Positions 1 to 6,168 of a stretch of 7,610 bases of DNA are shown here, one piece after another; positions within the stretch are counted from its first letter, which is position 1, and each line of letters starts with the position of its first letter. The notes beneath the pieces were generated by a model. It was given only the letters and a program-made list of their open reading frames with translations, was not told the DNA's origin and did no database searches. This stretch comes from an uncultured archaeon. GTDB taxonomy: Archaea; Halobacteriota; Methanosarcinia; Methanotrichales; Methanotrichaceae. The stretch is taken from assembly GCA_902385025.1 (NCBI GenBank), contig CABMDX010000336.1:1-7610 (forward strand), written 5' to 3'. The position numbers and the translations under genes are program-made.

Positions 1-31
1 CATCCTAGGTCTGGTTTTTGCGAGAAAGCCA

Positions 32-448
32 ATGAAGCATAAGATCTACCTCTCCGGACCACTTTTTTCCCGCGGGGAAGTCGCCTGGGGAAGGAAGCTC
101 AAGGCTTTTTTGGAGGACAGACTTGTGAATGCAGAGATTATCTGGCCGCATGAGATCATTCCCTGCACTGCCGGCCCGAGGCAGATCTTCCAGGCCAATG
201 TGCAGGCCTTGAATGACTGCGACCTAATGGTGGCCATTCTGGATGGCCCTCAGGTTGACGACGGCACCGCCTGGGGGGTTGGCTACTTCTTCATGCAGAG
301 CAAGATGATCTTAGGCATAAGAACGGATTTTCGACGCGCAGGCGAGTCTGTTGGGTCTAAAGTCAACCTCATGGTGGAGTCTTCCTGCCAGGCAATAGCC
401 TCGAGCTTGGATGAGCTCGTATCAGCTCTCTCGGGGCGCCTGGATTGA
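32..448 (+). CDS. Nucleoside 2-deoxyribosyltransferase-family protein, catalytic Glu replaced by Gly
   Basis: This 138-residue protein is about the usual length for its family. Family enzymes swap or hydrolyse the base of 2'-deoxynucleosides or deoxynucleotides in nucleotide salvage or clean-up. The N-terminal motif Y6-L-S-G-P-L-F, the D71 region, the block D76-D-G-T-A-W-G-V-G-Y85 and N112-L-M match the tyrosine, two aspartates and asparagine of the active site in Lactobacillus-type enzymes. The residue aligned with the nucleophilic glutamate (Glu98 in L. leichmannii NDT) is Gly82, codon GGG at 275-277, where a GAG is expected. The protein may therefore be inactive, altered in chemistry, or affected by a base error. 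The ATG at 32 starts exactly at the family's beginning, although the frame stays open upstream to the window edge and no clear Shine-Dalgarno site is visible. The stop overlaps the next gene by 4 nt, suggesting translational coupling. Family assignment is confident; the substrate is not known. Confidence 0.87.
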   Translation: MKHKIYLSGPLFSRGEVAWGRKLKAFLEDRLVNAEIIWPHEIIPCTAGPRQIFQANVQALNDCDLMVAILDGPQVDDGTAWGVGYFFMQSKMILGIRTDFRRAGESVGSKVNLMVESSCQAIASSLDELVSALSGRLD

Positions 449-1248
449 TCTCGCCCCTCTTTGGCACGCCTCTGCTACTCGTGGAGGGCAAGGAGCGGGT
501 GATGGTCGCATCGGACCTTCATCTTGGCCTGGAATTTGAGCTGATGCTATGTGGAGTATCTATTCCCAGCCAGACAGTGCGCATACTAGAGCGACTGCAA
601 AGCTTCATCTCTGAGATCAAACCCGATAGGCTCCTGCTTTTGGGAGACATCAAGCACAATGTTCCCCGCATAAGCTGGCAGGAGAAGAGAGAGGTCCCCG
701 ACTTCTTGAGCAGGCTTGCGCGCCTTGTGCCTGTGGAGATCATTCCGGGAAACCATGATGCAGGGGTCGCCGATATGGCACCTCCAGGAGTGCGCATACG
801 CTCCGCATCAGGCTTTGTGCGCGATGGAGTTGGCTATTTTCACGGCCACACCTGGCCAGATGAAAAGATTCTGCATGCCGAAATTCTGGTGGCCGGGCAC
901 CTGCACCCTGCGCTGAGGCTGAGAGACTCTCTAGGCCCCACTCCGACTCGCCCCGTGTGGGCGAGAGCTGCCATCAAGCCTGAAGCTGCACAGCAGCATT
1001 ACGGCTTTGACTGCCAAAAAGAGATCATCATCATGCCTGCATTCAACGAACTGTGCGGAGGTTTGCCTCTCAATTTACCCTGTGAAGATCCGCGCGGCCC
1101 GCTGCTCACACTGGTTGATATGGACCGGGCCCGCATCTATCTTTTGGATGGCACCGACCTGGGACACCTTTCCGAGATAAAAGCATCCCAGGAGAGGCAG
1201 TCGGGGCAGCAAGAGTTATTACCTGGAGACGGTCACCTGCATTTCTAA
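445..1248 (+). CDS. Archaeal calcineurin-like metallophosphoesterase
   Basis: This 267-residue protein has the complete two-metal phosphoesterase signature: D24-L-H26, G67-D68, G102-N-H104-D, H133-G-H135 and G151-H152-L-H154. The sequence before the first motif (a short hydrophobic strand, then VEGKERVMVASDLHLG) fits the archaeal SbcD-related phosphoesterase family, which has no nuclease partner and whose substrate is unsettled. The C-terminal 110 residues or so are the usual variable part, ending in predicted beta strands around LLTLVDMDRARIYLLDG. I chose the TTG at 445, which overlaps the preceding TGA as TTGA. It keeps the N-terminal strand expected in the family. The alternative GTG at 481 would leave only about eleven residues before D24. 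No strong ribosome-binding site is present, so coupled translation from the upstream gene is likely. It probably shares a transcript with its neighbours. Phosphoesterase fold is near certain; role is open. Confidence 0.92.
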   Translation: MISPLFGTPLLLVEGKERVMVASDLHLGLEFELMLCGVSIPSQTVRILERLQSFISEIKPDRLLLLGDIKHNVPRISWQEKREVPDFLSRLARLVPVEIIPGNHDAGVADMAPPGVRIRSASGFVRDGVGYFHGHTWPDEKILHAEILVAGHLHPALRLRDSLGPTPTRPVWARAAIKPEAAQQHYGFDCQKEIIIMPAFNELCGGLPLNLPCEDPRGPLLTLVDMDRARIYLLDGTDLGHLSEIKASQERQSGQQELLPGDGHLHF

Positions 1249-1249
1249 G

Positions 1250-1255
1250 AAGGAG
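1250..1255 (+). promoter_or_regulatory. Shine-Dalgarno site of pyrE
   Basis: AAGGAG begins 2 nt after the stop of the phosphoesterase gene and ends 9 nt before the GTG at 1265. It is the strongest ribosome-binding site in the window and supports the GTG start. It also means pyrE can be translated independently although it is packed only 16 nt behind its neighbour. Confidence 0.8.
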
Positions 1256-1264
1256 ATAAAAGAA

Positions 1265-1819
1265 GTGAACCATAGAGAGAGGCTGCTGGAACTTTTAAAA
1301 AGCAAATCCCTTGAAGTGAGACCGGTGACCCTGTCCTCGGGCAGGACCAGCGACTATTACATGGACTGCAAGCGCGTTACTCTCAGCCCAGAAGGTGCAT
1401 ATCTCACTGCCAGTCTGATGCTGGAGATAATCCAGCCGGATGTGCTGGCCGTGGGAGGTCTCACACTGGGTGCAGATCCAATTGTGTCATCCATATCGGT
1501 TTTAAGCCACATTCAGGGCAGGGGCCTCGCCGCCCTGATTGTCCGCAAAGAGCCAAAGAAGCATGGCACTATGAGCTATGTTGAGGGGCCTGCTCTTGAA
1601 AGTGGGGCCAAGGTCGCCGTTGTAGAAGATGTTGTCACCTCTGGAGCTTCCTTGCTCAAAGCAATAGATCGCATCGCGACTGCCGGCTATCAGCCTGTTC
1701 AGGCTCTGACCATCCTGGACCGTCGGGAGGGGGGGAAAGAAGCCATAGAGAGCAGGGGATTTAAGCTTCAGGCGCTGTTTACCAGAGAAGATCTAAATAT
1801 AAATAAGCCAAAGAAATGA
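1265..1819 (+). CDS. pyrE: Orotate phosphoribosyltransferase
   Basis: This 184-residue cytosolic enzyme joins orotate to PRPP, giving orotidine 5'-monophosphate, the fifth step of de novo pyrimidine synthesis. The orotate/PRPP-contact segment S25-G-R-T-S-D-Y-Y-M-D-C-K36 lies near the N-terminus. The flexible catalytic loop is R94-K95-E-P-K-K-H100-G-T, with the lysine and histidine expected of OPRTases. The PRPP-binding motif spans V117 to S129 with E121-D122 and T125-S-G. These features separate it from adenine or hypoxanthine phosphoribosyltransferases. Length is normal for the family. The GTG start follows a good Shine-Dalgarno site. It is the last gene of the run with the deoxyribosyltransferase-family and phosphoesterase genes, so the cluster probably serves nucleotide metabolism. 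An oligo-T tract follows. Confidence 0.96.
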   Translation: MNHRERLLELLKSKSLEVRPVTLSSGRTSDYYMDCKRVTLSPEGAYLTASLMLEIIQPDVLAVGGLTLGADPIVSSISVLSHIQGRGLAALIVRKEPKKHGTMSYVEGPALESGAKVAVVEDVVTSGASLLKAIDRIATAGYQPVQALTILDRREGGKEAIESRGFKLQALFTREDLNINKPKK

Positions 1820-1856
1820 GTTTTATGATTTTGTAGACCATCGCAAAGATATCCTC

Positions 1857-1863
1857 TTTTTTT
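1857..1863 (+). terminator. Oligo-T terminator after pyrE
   Basis: Seven consecutive T residues stand 38 nt after the pyrE stop. Archaeal RNA polymerase can stop at U-rich tracts without a hairpin. A second candidate follows just downstream: the perfect palindrome GGGCGCCC at 1878-1885 followed by five T at 1886-1890. Both overlap the 3' end of the convergent minus-strand gene. Termination activity is inferred. Confidence 0.5.
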
Positions 1864-2485
1864 ATAGGCTTGAACGGGGGCGCCCTTTTTGCGCAGAGCT
1901 ATGCGAGATACCATTGTCAGAAAGGAAGTCTCCTTCGCCACCGGGCGAGGAGTTTCGGGGCATTGCGACCTCCGAAGGTTCACTGTCGCCGGGATTACCA
2001 CCAGGGTTTCCGATAATCGGGCCAGGATTATTAGGAGTATCTCCCGAGGGTGTCCCTATGCTGGGAAAGGTTTGTCCCGGCCATGTCTGCGGCTCCGTTG
2101 TGGCCATGCCAATCGCGGTAAACGGCGCTTCCAATCGCAGATTGCGCCAGGTTCCATCTTCTGCATAGGCAATCTGAGAGACGATCCAATATGTCCCGCT
2201 CTGCTCCGCTCGAATGGGGTAGCTGACCCTCTGTTGAGCTCCGGGAGATAACTCCGCGGTCTGTTCCCCTGCATCGGAGACCACGCCCGACGGAAGGCTG
2301 GGTGTAACCACAGCCTGCGTGGCACTCGCTCCGTTGTAGGTGAGCATCACGGATACCATTACGGTTTCTCCAACGGATGCCTGGGAAGGCACCTGCTGGT
2401 AGGCAGTAAGTTCCGCCATTGCCAGCCCGGTGAAAAGCCCCACCACCAAGAGCGGAAAAATGGGCACCAATCCCAAATGCTTCAT
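1862..2485 (-). CDS. Secreted protein of unknown function with one beta-sandwich-like domain
   Basis: I place the start at the ATG at 2485, giving 207 residues. It directly opens a classic signal peptide: M-K-H, a hydrophobic stretch of about 19 residues, and an A-M-A cleavage site before E25. A GGGAG at 2489-2493 lies 3 nt upstream, and a TATA-like box sits 30 nt before the ATG. The frame continues upstream to a possible ATG at 2608, but that extension would put 41 unlikely residues before the signal peptide and would start upstream of the promoter. Residues from about 25 to 120 look like an Ig-like or CARDB-like beta domain (VGETVMVSVMLTYNG and a tryptophan-containing strand region). The last 80 residues or so are low complexity, rich in Pro, Gly, Ser and Asn. 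No catalytic motif is visible. It is divergent from the membrane protein at 2644, and both appear to be envelope proteins. I do not recognise the family. Confidence 0.72.
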   Translation of the reverse strand: MKHLGLVPIFPLLVVGLFTGLAMAELTAYQQVPSQASVGETVMVSVMLTYNGASATQAVVTPSLPSGVVSDAGEQTAELSPGAQQRVSYPIRAEQSGTYWIVSQIAYAEDGTWRNLRLEAPFTAIGMATTEPQTWPGQTFPSIGTPSGDTPNNPGPIIGNPGGNPGDSEPSEVAMPRNSSPGGEGDFLSDNGISHSSAQKGRPRSSL

Positions 2486-2510
2486 CAGCTCCCTAATCTT
2501 CTGCCAGCGA

Positions 2511-2522
2511 GATTTAAAGATA
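2511..2522 (-). promoter_or_regulatory. TATA-like box for the secreted-protein gene
   Basis: On the minus strand this reads TATCTTTAAATC, centred 30 nt upstream of the ATG at 2485. If it is the TATA box, transcription would begin within a few bases of the start codon, so the mRNA would have almost no leader. It also argues against the longer reading frame. Inferred from pattern and spacing only. Confidence 0.4.
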
Positions 2523-2605
2523 CCTGTCATACGAGATTGATATGAGGTCCATCCCCTCAGTTGATCCCGGGAGCATCGCATTTGGGCCCCAGGGACAGAG
2601 CCATA

Positions 2606-2620
2606 CATAAAATACTTATT
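2606..2620 (+). promoter_or_regulatory. TATA-like box for the membrane-protein gene
   Basis: An AT-rich stretch, ATAAAATACTTATT and neighbours, lies in otherwise GC-richer DNA and is centred about 30 nt before the ATG at 2644. The spacing again points to a short-leader or leaderless transcript. It is the plus-strand half of a divergent promoter region with the box at 2511-2522. Confidence 0.42.
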
Positions 2621-2643
2621 TGGTTTGGAGATATGCTCATCTA

Positions 2644-3864
2644 ATGGACGTCTCTTTCTCTGCCTGGCGGCATTCGCGAGAAGAGAGCTTGCAGCTCAAA
2701 GGAGATAATTTCTCCTTCCTCTTCGATAGGCGCTACACCAATAGGCTCAATCGCATGAGCCGCGTATTCTTCGAGGCCTACGTTGTTGCGACCAAAGAAC
2801 TGGCCGCGCAGGAGGACCGCTTCCCGAGCCTCAGCGAGATTGATGCCAAGATGGAGAGCGGCGCTGTTTATGCCTTCAAGGACCGGTTGATGAAGAATAC
2901 CGAGTTCTTTGAAGAGGTAAAGATCTCAGGCGTCTCCTACCTTGTTCCACGCGCACTGAGGTTTATCGACGTCACCGGCACCTACACGGACCTTATTCTG
3001 GGATTTGAGGATGGAACCGTGGCGCTGCCGACACGCAGGAAGACGCCCTCGCCACCTGATTTGGAGCCTGCAGAGCCTGCCCAGCCTGAAGAGCCCGTAG
3101 TGGTCACAGCTTTGGAAGAAGACATTGCATCGCTGCCACAGCCCACAGTGCAGCAGAGCCCAACGCCACCTGAGCATAGGGCCGAAGAGTATCCCCAACA
3201 TTCTCCGGAGATCTTGGCAGACGAAGAGGAGCCAGCCGCAAAGGAGGCACAGGAGACTGCCTCACCCGTGCAGGAGGCAATCAAGATCGAGGCGGTGGCA
3301 GCCCCGGAAAAGTCCATTGAGCCCCCCAAGCCACTTCTGCCCAAAAGAAAGACAAACGGGCCATCGCGCCAGAAAATTGCTCTTGCCGGTGCTGCGGTAT
3401 TGCTGATAATTGTGGCCATGATATTCGTAACAGGTCCCATGACCACCAGCGCTCCGGCTCTGGTCGAATACTCAGCATATCTTTCCAACACCAGCAACGA
3501 TAGCTACCTCGAGCTGGGCATAAAGAATCCCAAAGGCATGGCCAATGAGATGGACATGGTACTGCCTCAGAATATCGATCAGAGCATAAGTGCGCGAGGA
3601 GGAATTGTGACCATCTCCCACGGGGATAATACGTCGGTGCGGATGAACTCCAGCAGCGATGCCAGCGTCAAGATATATTTGCAGGGCAACTGGACCGCAG
3701 TTCCCGTGAGCCTCAGCCTTGCCGCGCCGAAAGGTTTCGATACCAGCCTCCAGGTTCATGGAAAGGATTATTTCGTCACGCGCAAGAACGATACCATGAT
3801 ACTGAGATTCAACCTGACCCAGGAAGGCGTCAGCTTTGAGCAAAGCTTCAGCCAGAAGCGCTAG
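2644..3864 (+). CDS. Single-pass membrane protein with cytoplasmic domain, Pro/Glu-rich linker and exterior domain
   Basis: The protein has 406 residues from the ATG at 2644. A TTG at 2620 could extend it by eight residues but falls inside the TATA-like stretch. Four parts are visible. Residues 1-130 or so form a charged, mixed alpha/beta domain with no signal peptide, presumably cytoplasmic. Residues 131-240 or so form a long low-complexity linker rich in Pro, Glu and Ala, probably extended. One transmembrane helix covers about 245-264, preceded by basic residues (P-K-R-K-T-N and S-R-Q-K), which favours the N-terminus inside. Residues 265-406 form a beta-rich domain, presumably outside, with several N-x-S/T sites. 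I recognise neither folded domain. The layout recalls sensor, anchoring or anti-sigma-like proteins, but no function should be assigned from that. It probably shares a transcript with taw2, 55 nt downstream, with no obvious promoter between. Confidence 0.82.
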   Translation: MDVSFSAWRHSREESLQLKGDNFSFLFDRRYTNRLNRMSRVFFEAYVVATKELAAQEDRFPSLSEIDAKMESGAVYAFKDRLMKNTEFFEEVKISGVSYLVPRALRFIDVTGTYTDLILGFEDGTVALPTRRKTPSPPDLEPAEPAQPEEPVVVTALEEDIASLPQPTVQQSPTPPEHRAEEYPQHSPEILADEEEPAAKEAQETASPVQEAIKIEAVAAPEKSIEPPKPLLPKRKTNGPSRQKIALAGAAVLLIIVAMIFVTGPMTTSAPALVEYSAYLSNTSNDSYLELGIKNPKGMANEMDMVLPQNIDQSISARGGIVTISHGDNTSVRMNSSSDASVKIYLQGNWTAVPVSLSLAAPKGFDTSLQVHGKDYFVTRKNDTMILRFNLTQEGVSFEQSFSQKR

Positions 3865-3908
3865 CCTGGCAATAAGGGCGGAGAAAAAAGAGGCACAAGC
3901 AACGATCC

Positions 3909-3912
3909 GGAG
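3909..3912 (+). promoter_or_regulatory. Shine-Dalgarno site deciding the taw2 start
   Basis: GGAG ends 7 nt before the ATG at 3920. The same frame is open back to an ATG at 3836 inside the preceding gene, but the residues that would add are Lys/Arg/Ala-rich and unlike the family, so this site favours the start at 3920. Confidence 0.6.
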
Positions 3913-3919
3913 AGTGATC

Positions 3920-4861
3920 ATGCTGGGGCTTCTTGATAAGTCGCGGAAAGTTGTGGAGAGGGAGCGCCATGTGGAAATTCCGGTATTGCTGCCCATCTCC
4001 GGCTGCGATGTGTTCGATCAGGTGGAGCCCGCCTACTACAATCGAGAGCCTGATCTTAAAAATGCCCTGCAAGGCGAGATGCCGGCAAATCTCCTGTGCC
4101 TTCTCCCGCGCGGCTGGTATATTCTGGGAGACATAATCGTAGTAAAGATTCATCCTGCGCTGACAGCATATCAAGAGCGCATCGGTCAGGCCCTTTTGGA
4201 CTTTTATCCGCGCTGTGCCACAGTTCTGCGCGACTATGGAATCGAGGGCCAGTTTCGCGAGCCAGTGCGAGAGGCGATTGCAGGCAAGAGGACCCATACA
4301 CTTCACCGGGAGAATGGTGTCGTCTTTGAGCTCGATGCCAGAAAAGTGATGTTCTCGGCGGGGAACCTGCACGAGCGCATGCGCATGAGCTCTTTTGGAA
4401 AGGACGAGTTTGTGGTGGATATGTTTGCAGGAATCGGATACTTCACACTGCCCATGGCGGTTCATTCCCGGCCACATAAGATCCTGGCCATTGAGCTGAA
4501 TCCGAATGCTTACTACTATCTCTGCCGCAATATAATGAACAATCACGTGGAAGAGATCGTAGAGCCATCCTTTGGCGACTGCGCGACAAAGACCCCGGAG
4601 GGCGTGGCCGACAGGGTGGTGATGGGCATGGTCCAGGTGACAGACAGATATTTGCAAAAGGGCATCAAGGCCCTGCGACCAGGAGGCATACTGCACTATC
4701 ATCAGACAATTCCCACCTGGAAGTTCCCGGATGCAGGCATTAGAGACGTGATTGCGGCAGCAGAAACTCTTGGCAGGAAGGCAAGCATTCAAAAGTGCAT
4801 CAGGGTTAAGAAATACTCGCCGGGAGTGGTTCATGCTGTGATTGATGCACAGATCGGATAG
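3920..4861 (+). CDS. taw2: tRNA(Phe) 4-demethylwyosine C7 aminocarboxypropyltransferase (Taw2)
   Basis: This 313-residue protein belongs to the Trm5/TYW2 class of SAM-dependent tRNA enzymes. Taw2 transfers the 3-amino-3-carboxypropyl group of SAM to the tricyclic base at position 37 of tRNA-Phe, after Trm5 and Taw1, as part of archaeal wyosine-derivative synthesis that protects reading frame at Phe codons. The SAM-binding loop is D167-M-F-A-G-I-G173-Y-F. Two features separate it from Trm5. The segment before the SAM fold is S-A-G148-N-L-H-E-R-M-R156, the GN...ER.R pattern of TYW2. The position of the Trm5 catalytic N-L-P motif reads V-V-M235-G-M-V-Q, followed by G-G-I-L-H-Y-H, as in archaeal TYW2 proteins. 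The N-terminal 100 residues or so match the usual substrate-binding part. The hydrolase gene begins 3 nt after its stop, so the two are almost surely co-transcribed. Confidence 0.9.
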   Translation: MLGLLDKSRKVVERERHVEIPVLLPISGCDVFDQVEPAYYNREPDLKNALQGEMPANLLCLLPRGWYILGDIIVVKIHPALTAYQERIGQALLDFYPRCATVLRDYGIEGQFREPVREAIAGKRTHTLHRENGVVFELDARKVMFSAGNLHERMRMSSFGKDEFVVDMFAGIGYFTLPMAVHSRPHKILAIELNPNAYYYLCRNIMNNHVEEIVEPSFGDCATKTPEGVADRVVMGMVQVTDRYLQKGIKALRPGGILHYHQTIPTWKFPDAGIRDVIAAAETLGRKASIQKCIRVKKYSPGVVHAVIDAQIG

Positions 4862-4864
4862 CTT

Positions 4865-5527
4865 ATGATAGTCACCTGGATGGGACACTCCTGCTTTCTC
4901 CTGCAGAGCGCAAAGGGACTGAAAGTGCTCCTGGATCCATTCCAGGAGGAAGAGGTGGGCTATGCTCTGCCAGACCTTGAGGCCGACATTGTAACCGTAA
5001 GTCATGACCATGGCGATCATAACAATTTTCAAGCAGCAGGGTGCCATTCTCACCTGATCCGGGGACCTGGAAGGCATATCGCCAAGGATCTTGAGCTGCG
5101 GGGGATAAAGTCGTATCATGACGGACTGCATGGAAAGCTGCGAGGCGCAAACACCATATTCTGCTTCATGATGGATGGCATAAGCGTCTGCCATTTGGGC
5201 GATCTGGGACACATATTGAGCGCCCGACTTGTCAGGGAGATCGGGCCTGTTGATCTGCTCTTTCTGCCAGTCGGAGGAAGGTACACCATAGACTCTCGCG
5301 AGGCCGAGGAAGTGCGGAAACTTCTTGGGCCCAAGATTTCAGTTCCCATGCACTACAAGACGGCAGCTTTAAGCTTTGAGCTGGACGATGCATCCGATTT
5401 TCTTCGCGGCCATGAGATACTGGGGCCACTGGAAAACCTTGAACTGGAGAAGGAGAATCTGCAAACTCCCGGTAAAAGGGGACTGGTGGTACTCCTCGCC
5501 TGCGCCGCGGCTGAAATGGATCGATAG
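4865..5527 (+). CDS. Metallo-beta-lactamase-fold hydrolase (UPF0173/UlaG-like)
   Basis: This 220-residue protein is about the family's usual length of 220-240. It starts with the typical W-M-G-H8-S-C-F edge strand and L-L-D24-P. It carries the metal-binding motif S-H47-D-H49-G-D51-H52, then Y-H85-D-G-x-H-G, H110-L-G-D113-L-G-H116 and P-M-H163-Y-K-T near the C-terminus. This pattern is that of COG2220-type metal-dependent hydrolases, whose members act on varied substrates, so no specific reaction can be named. It is cytosolic, with no signal peptide. The ATG at 4865 lies 3 nt after the taw2 stop, with a weak GATCGGA-like ribosome-binding sequence inside taw2. The association with taw2 may only reflect shared transcription. 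All expected metal ligands are present. Confidence 0.9.
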   Translation: MIVTWMGHSCFLLQSAKGLKVLLDPFQEEEVGYALPDLEADIVTVSHDHGDHNNFQAAGCHSHLIRGPGRHIAKDLELRGIKSYHDGLHGKLRGANTIFCFMMDGISVCHLGDLGHILSARLVREIGPVDLLFLPVGGRYTIDSREAEEVRKLLGPKISVPMHYKTAALSFELDDASDFLRGHEILGPLENLELEKENLQTPGKRGLVVLLACAAAEMDR

Positions 5528-5535
5528 ATTAATAA
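5528..5535 (+). promoter_or_regulatory. TATA-like box of tRNA-Gln
   Basis: ATTAATAA is centred about 30 nt before the mature 5' end of the tRNA and lies right at the stop of the hydrolase gene. Position and composition fit an archaeal tRNA promoter. Read-through from the hydrolase gene is the alternative. Confidence 0.4.
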
Positions 5536-5560
5536 CCACCTGTTGCAAGGTTAGAGGCGA

Positions 5561-5633
5561 AGCCCGGTAGTGTAGCGGTCAATCACAGGAGGCTCTGGAC
5601 CTCCCTACCTAGGTTCGAATCCTGGCCGGGCTA
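5561..5633 (+). tRNA. tRNA-Gln, anticodon CUG
   Basis: The 73-nt sequence folds as a full cloverleaf. The acceptor stem is AGCCCGG (5561-5567) with CCGGGCT (5626-5632), seven Watson-Crick pairs. The D arm runs 5570-5586. The anticodon stem is GGAGG/CCTCC (5588-5592 and 5600-5604) around the loop CTCTGGA, with anticodon CTG at 5595-5597. A 4-nt variable loop is followed by a T arm CTAGG/CCTGG around TTCGAAT. The discriminator A5633 is followed by CTTTT, so CCA is not encoded and must be added. There is no intron. In archaea without glutaminyl-tRNA synthetase this tRNA is charged with Glu and amidated by GatDE. The A1-U72 end pair seen here is the known GatDE-favouring feature. It reads CAG codons. 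Confidence 0.97.
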
Positions 5634-5634
5634 C

Positions 5635-5638
5635 TTTT
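5635..5638 (+). terminator. Short T-tract after tRNA-Gln
   Basis: Four T residues begin one base after the discriminator's 3' neighbour. The tract could end tRNA transcription before the convergent gene whose stop lies at 5644-5646. It is short, so confidence is limited. Confidence 0.35.
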
Positions 5639-5643
5639 ACAAT

Positions 5644-5970
5644 TCAGGGCTTTATGCGATTTCTCTTCATCTCATCCAGAGCTTCGCGCGTGAGTCGGAT
5701 CTCTGCGACCTGAATGGCACCAAATGCGGTAACTGCTTTGGTCATCATATCAGAGATGGCCTGGCCCAGACTCTCCTCTTTGCTGGAAAGGGTTAGCGAC
5801 AGAGCGCACTTGAGGTTGTAGGCAGTCCAGCTCGCATAGGCAAAATGGACCATTAAATCCTCGAGTCCGCCTTCAATCCAGGGGCCGTCTGAGTCGGGCC
5901 ATATAACTCGCGACCGCATCTCATTCAAGCTCCTAATCTCCACCTCAAACTGAACTATGCCTTCTTCCAT
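5644..5970 (-). CDS. Small protein of unknown function, 108 residues
   Basis: The reading frame runs from the ATG at 5970 to a TGA at 5644-5646. The composition looks like real soluble protein. An N-terminal beta-rich part (VQFEVEIRSLNEMRSRVIWP) is followed by a tryptophan-rich segment (GPWIEGG, YASWTAYNLKCAL) and a long predicted amphipathic helix (residues about 62-108, with A-I-S-D-M-M-T-K-A-V and R-E-A-L-D-E-M-K-R). There is no signal peptide, transmembrane helix or recognisable motif. A GGTGG about 6 nt before the ATG is a weak ribosome-binding site, and a TATA-like TTTTATC lies 26 nt upstream. It is convergent with tRNA-Gln and transcribed alone. I do not recognise the family and assign no function. 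Confidence 0.68.
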   Translation of the reverse strand: MEEGIVQFEVEIRSLNEMRSRVIWPDSDGPWIEGGLEDLMVHFAYASWTAYNLKCALSLTLSSKEESLGQAISDMMTKAVTAFGAIQVAEIRLTREALDEMKRNRIKP

Positions 5971-5992
5971 AGAATACCACCATCCAGGCCCA

Positions 5993-5999
5993 GATAAAA
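5993..5999 (-). promoter_or_regulatory. TATA-like box for the 108-residue gene
   Basis: On the minus strand this reads within TTAGATTTTATCT, about 26 nt before the ATG at 5970. As with the two divergent genes at 2485 and 2644, the spacing suggests a nearly leaderless mRNA. Inferred from pattern only. Confidence 0.33.
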
Positions 6000-6168
6000 T
6001 CTAACATACGAAAATTTGGGGGATATTATCACTCCATCCCCTGATTATTAAATCTCGTTCATCCCTTTTGAAGATTGCCATGAAACAACCTTTCGCTCCC
6101 TGTGCCGAAAACTAGATATATCTATAATGAATAAAGCAACAATTTACCGCGTATAGCATCGAAATGAC

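Noticed and set aside
1..42. 3' end of an upstream plus-strand gene (frame 1, TAA at 40-42)
   Set aside because: Only 13 codons are visible, and frame 2 is also open into the deoxyribosyltransferase-family gene, so neither can be supported.
2486..2608. N-terminal extension of the minus-strand secreted protein to an ATG at 2608
   Set aside because: It would place 41 residues before the signal peptide and start upstream of the TATA-like box.
3836..3919. N-terminal extension of taw2 into the preceding gene
   Set aside because: The added residues do not resemble the family, and a Shine-Dalgarno site fits the ATG at 3920.
3848..5212. A 454-codon open frame on the minus strand
   Set aside because: It lies wholly opposite taw2 and the hydrolase gene, both with full motif support, and its translation (rich in His, Cys, Ile and Met) has no domain pattern. 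It is a shadow frame.
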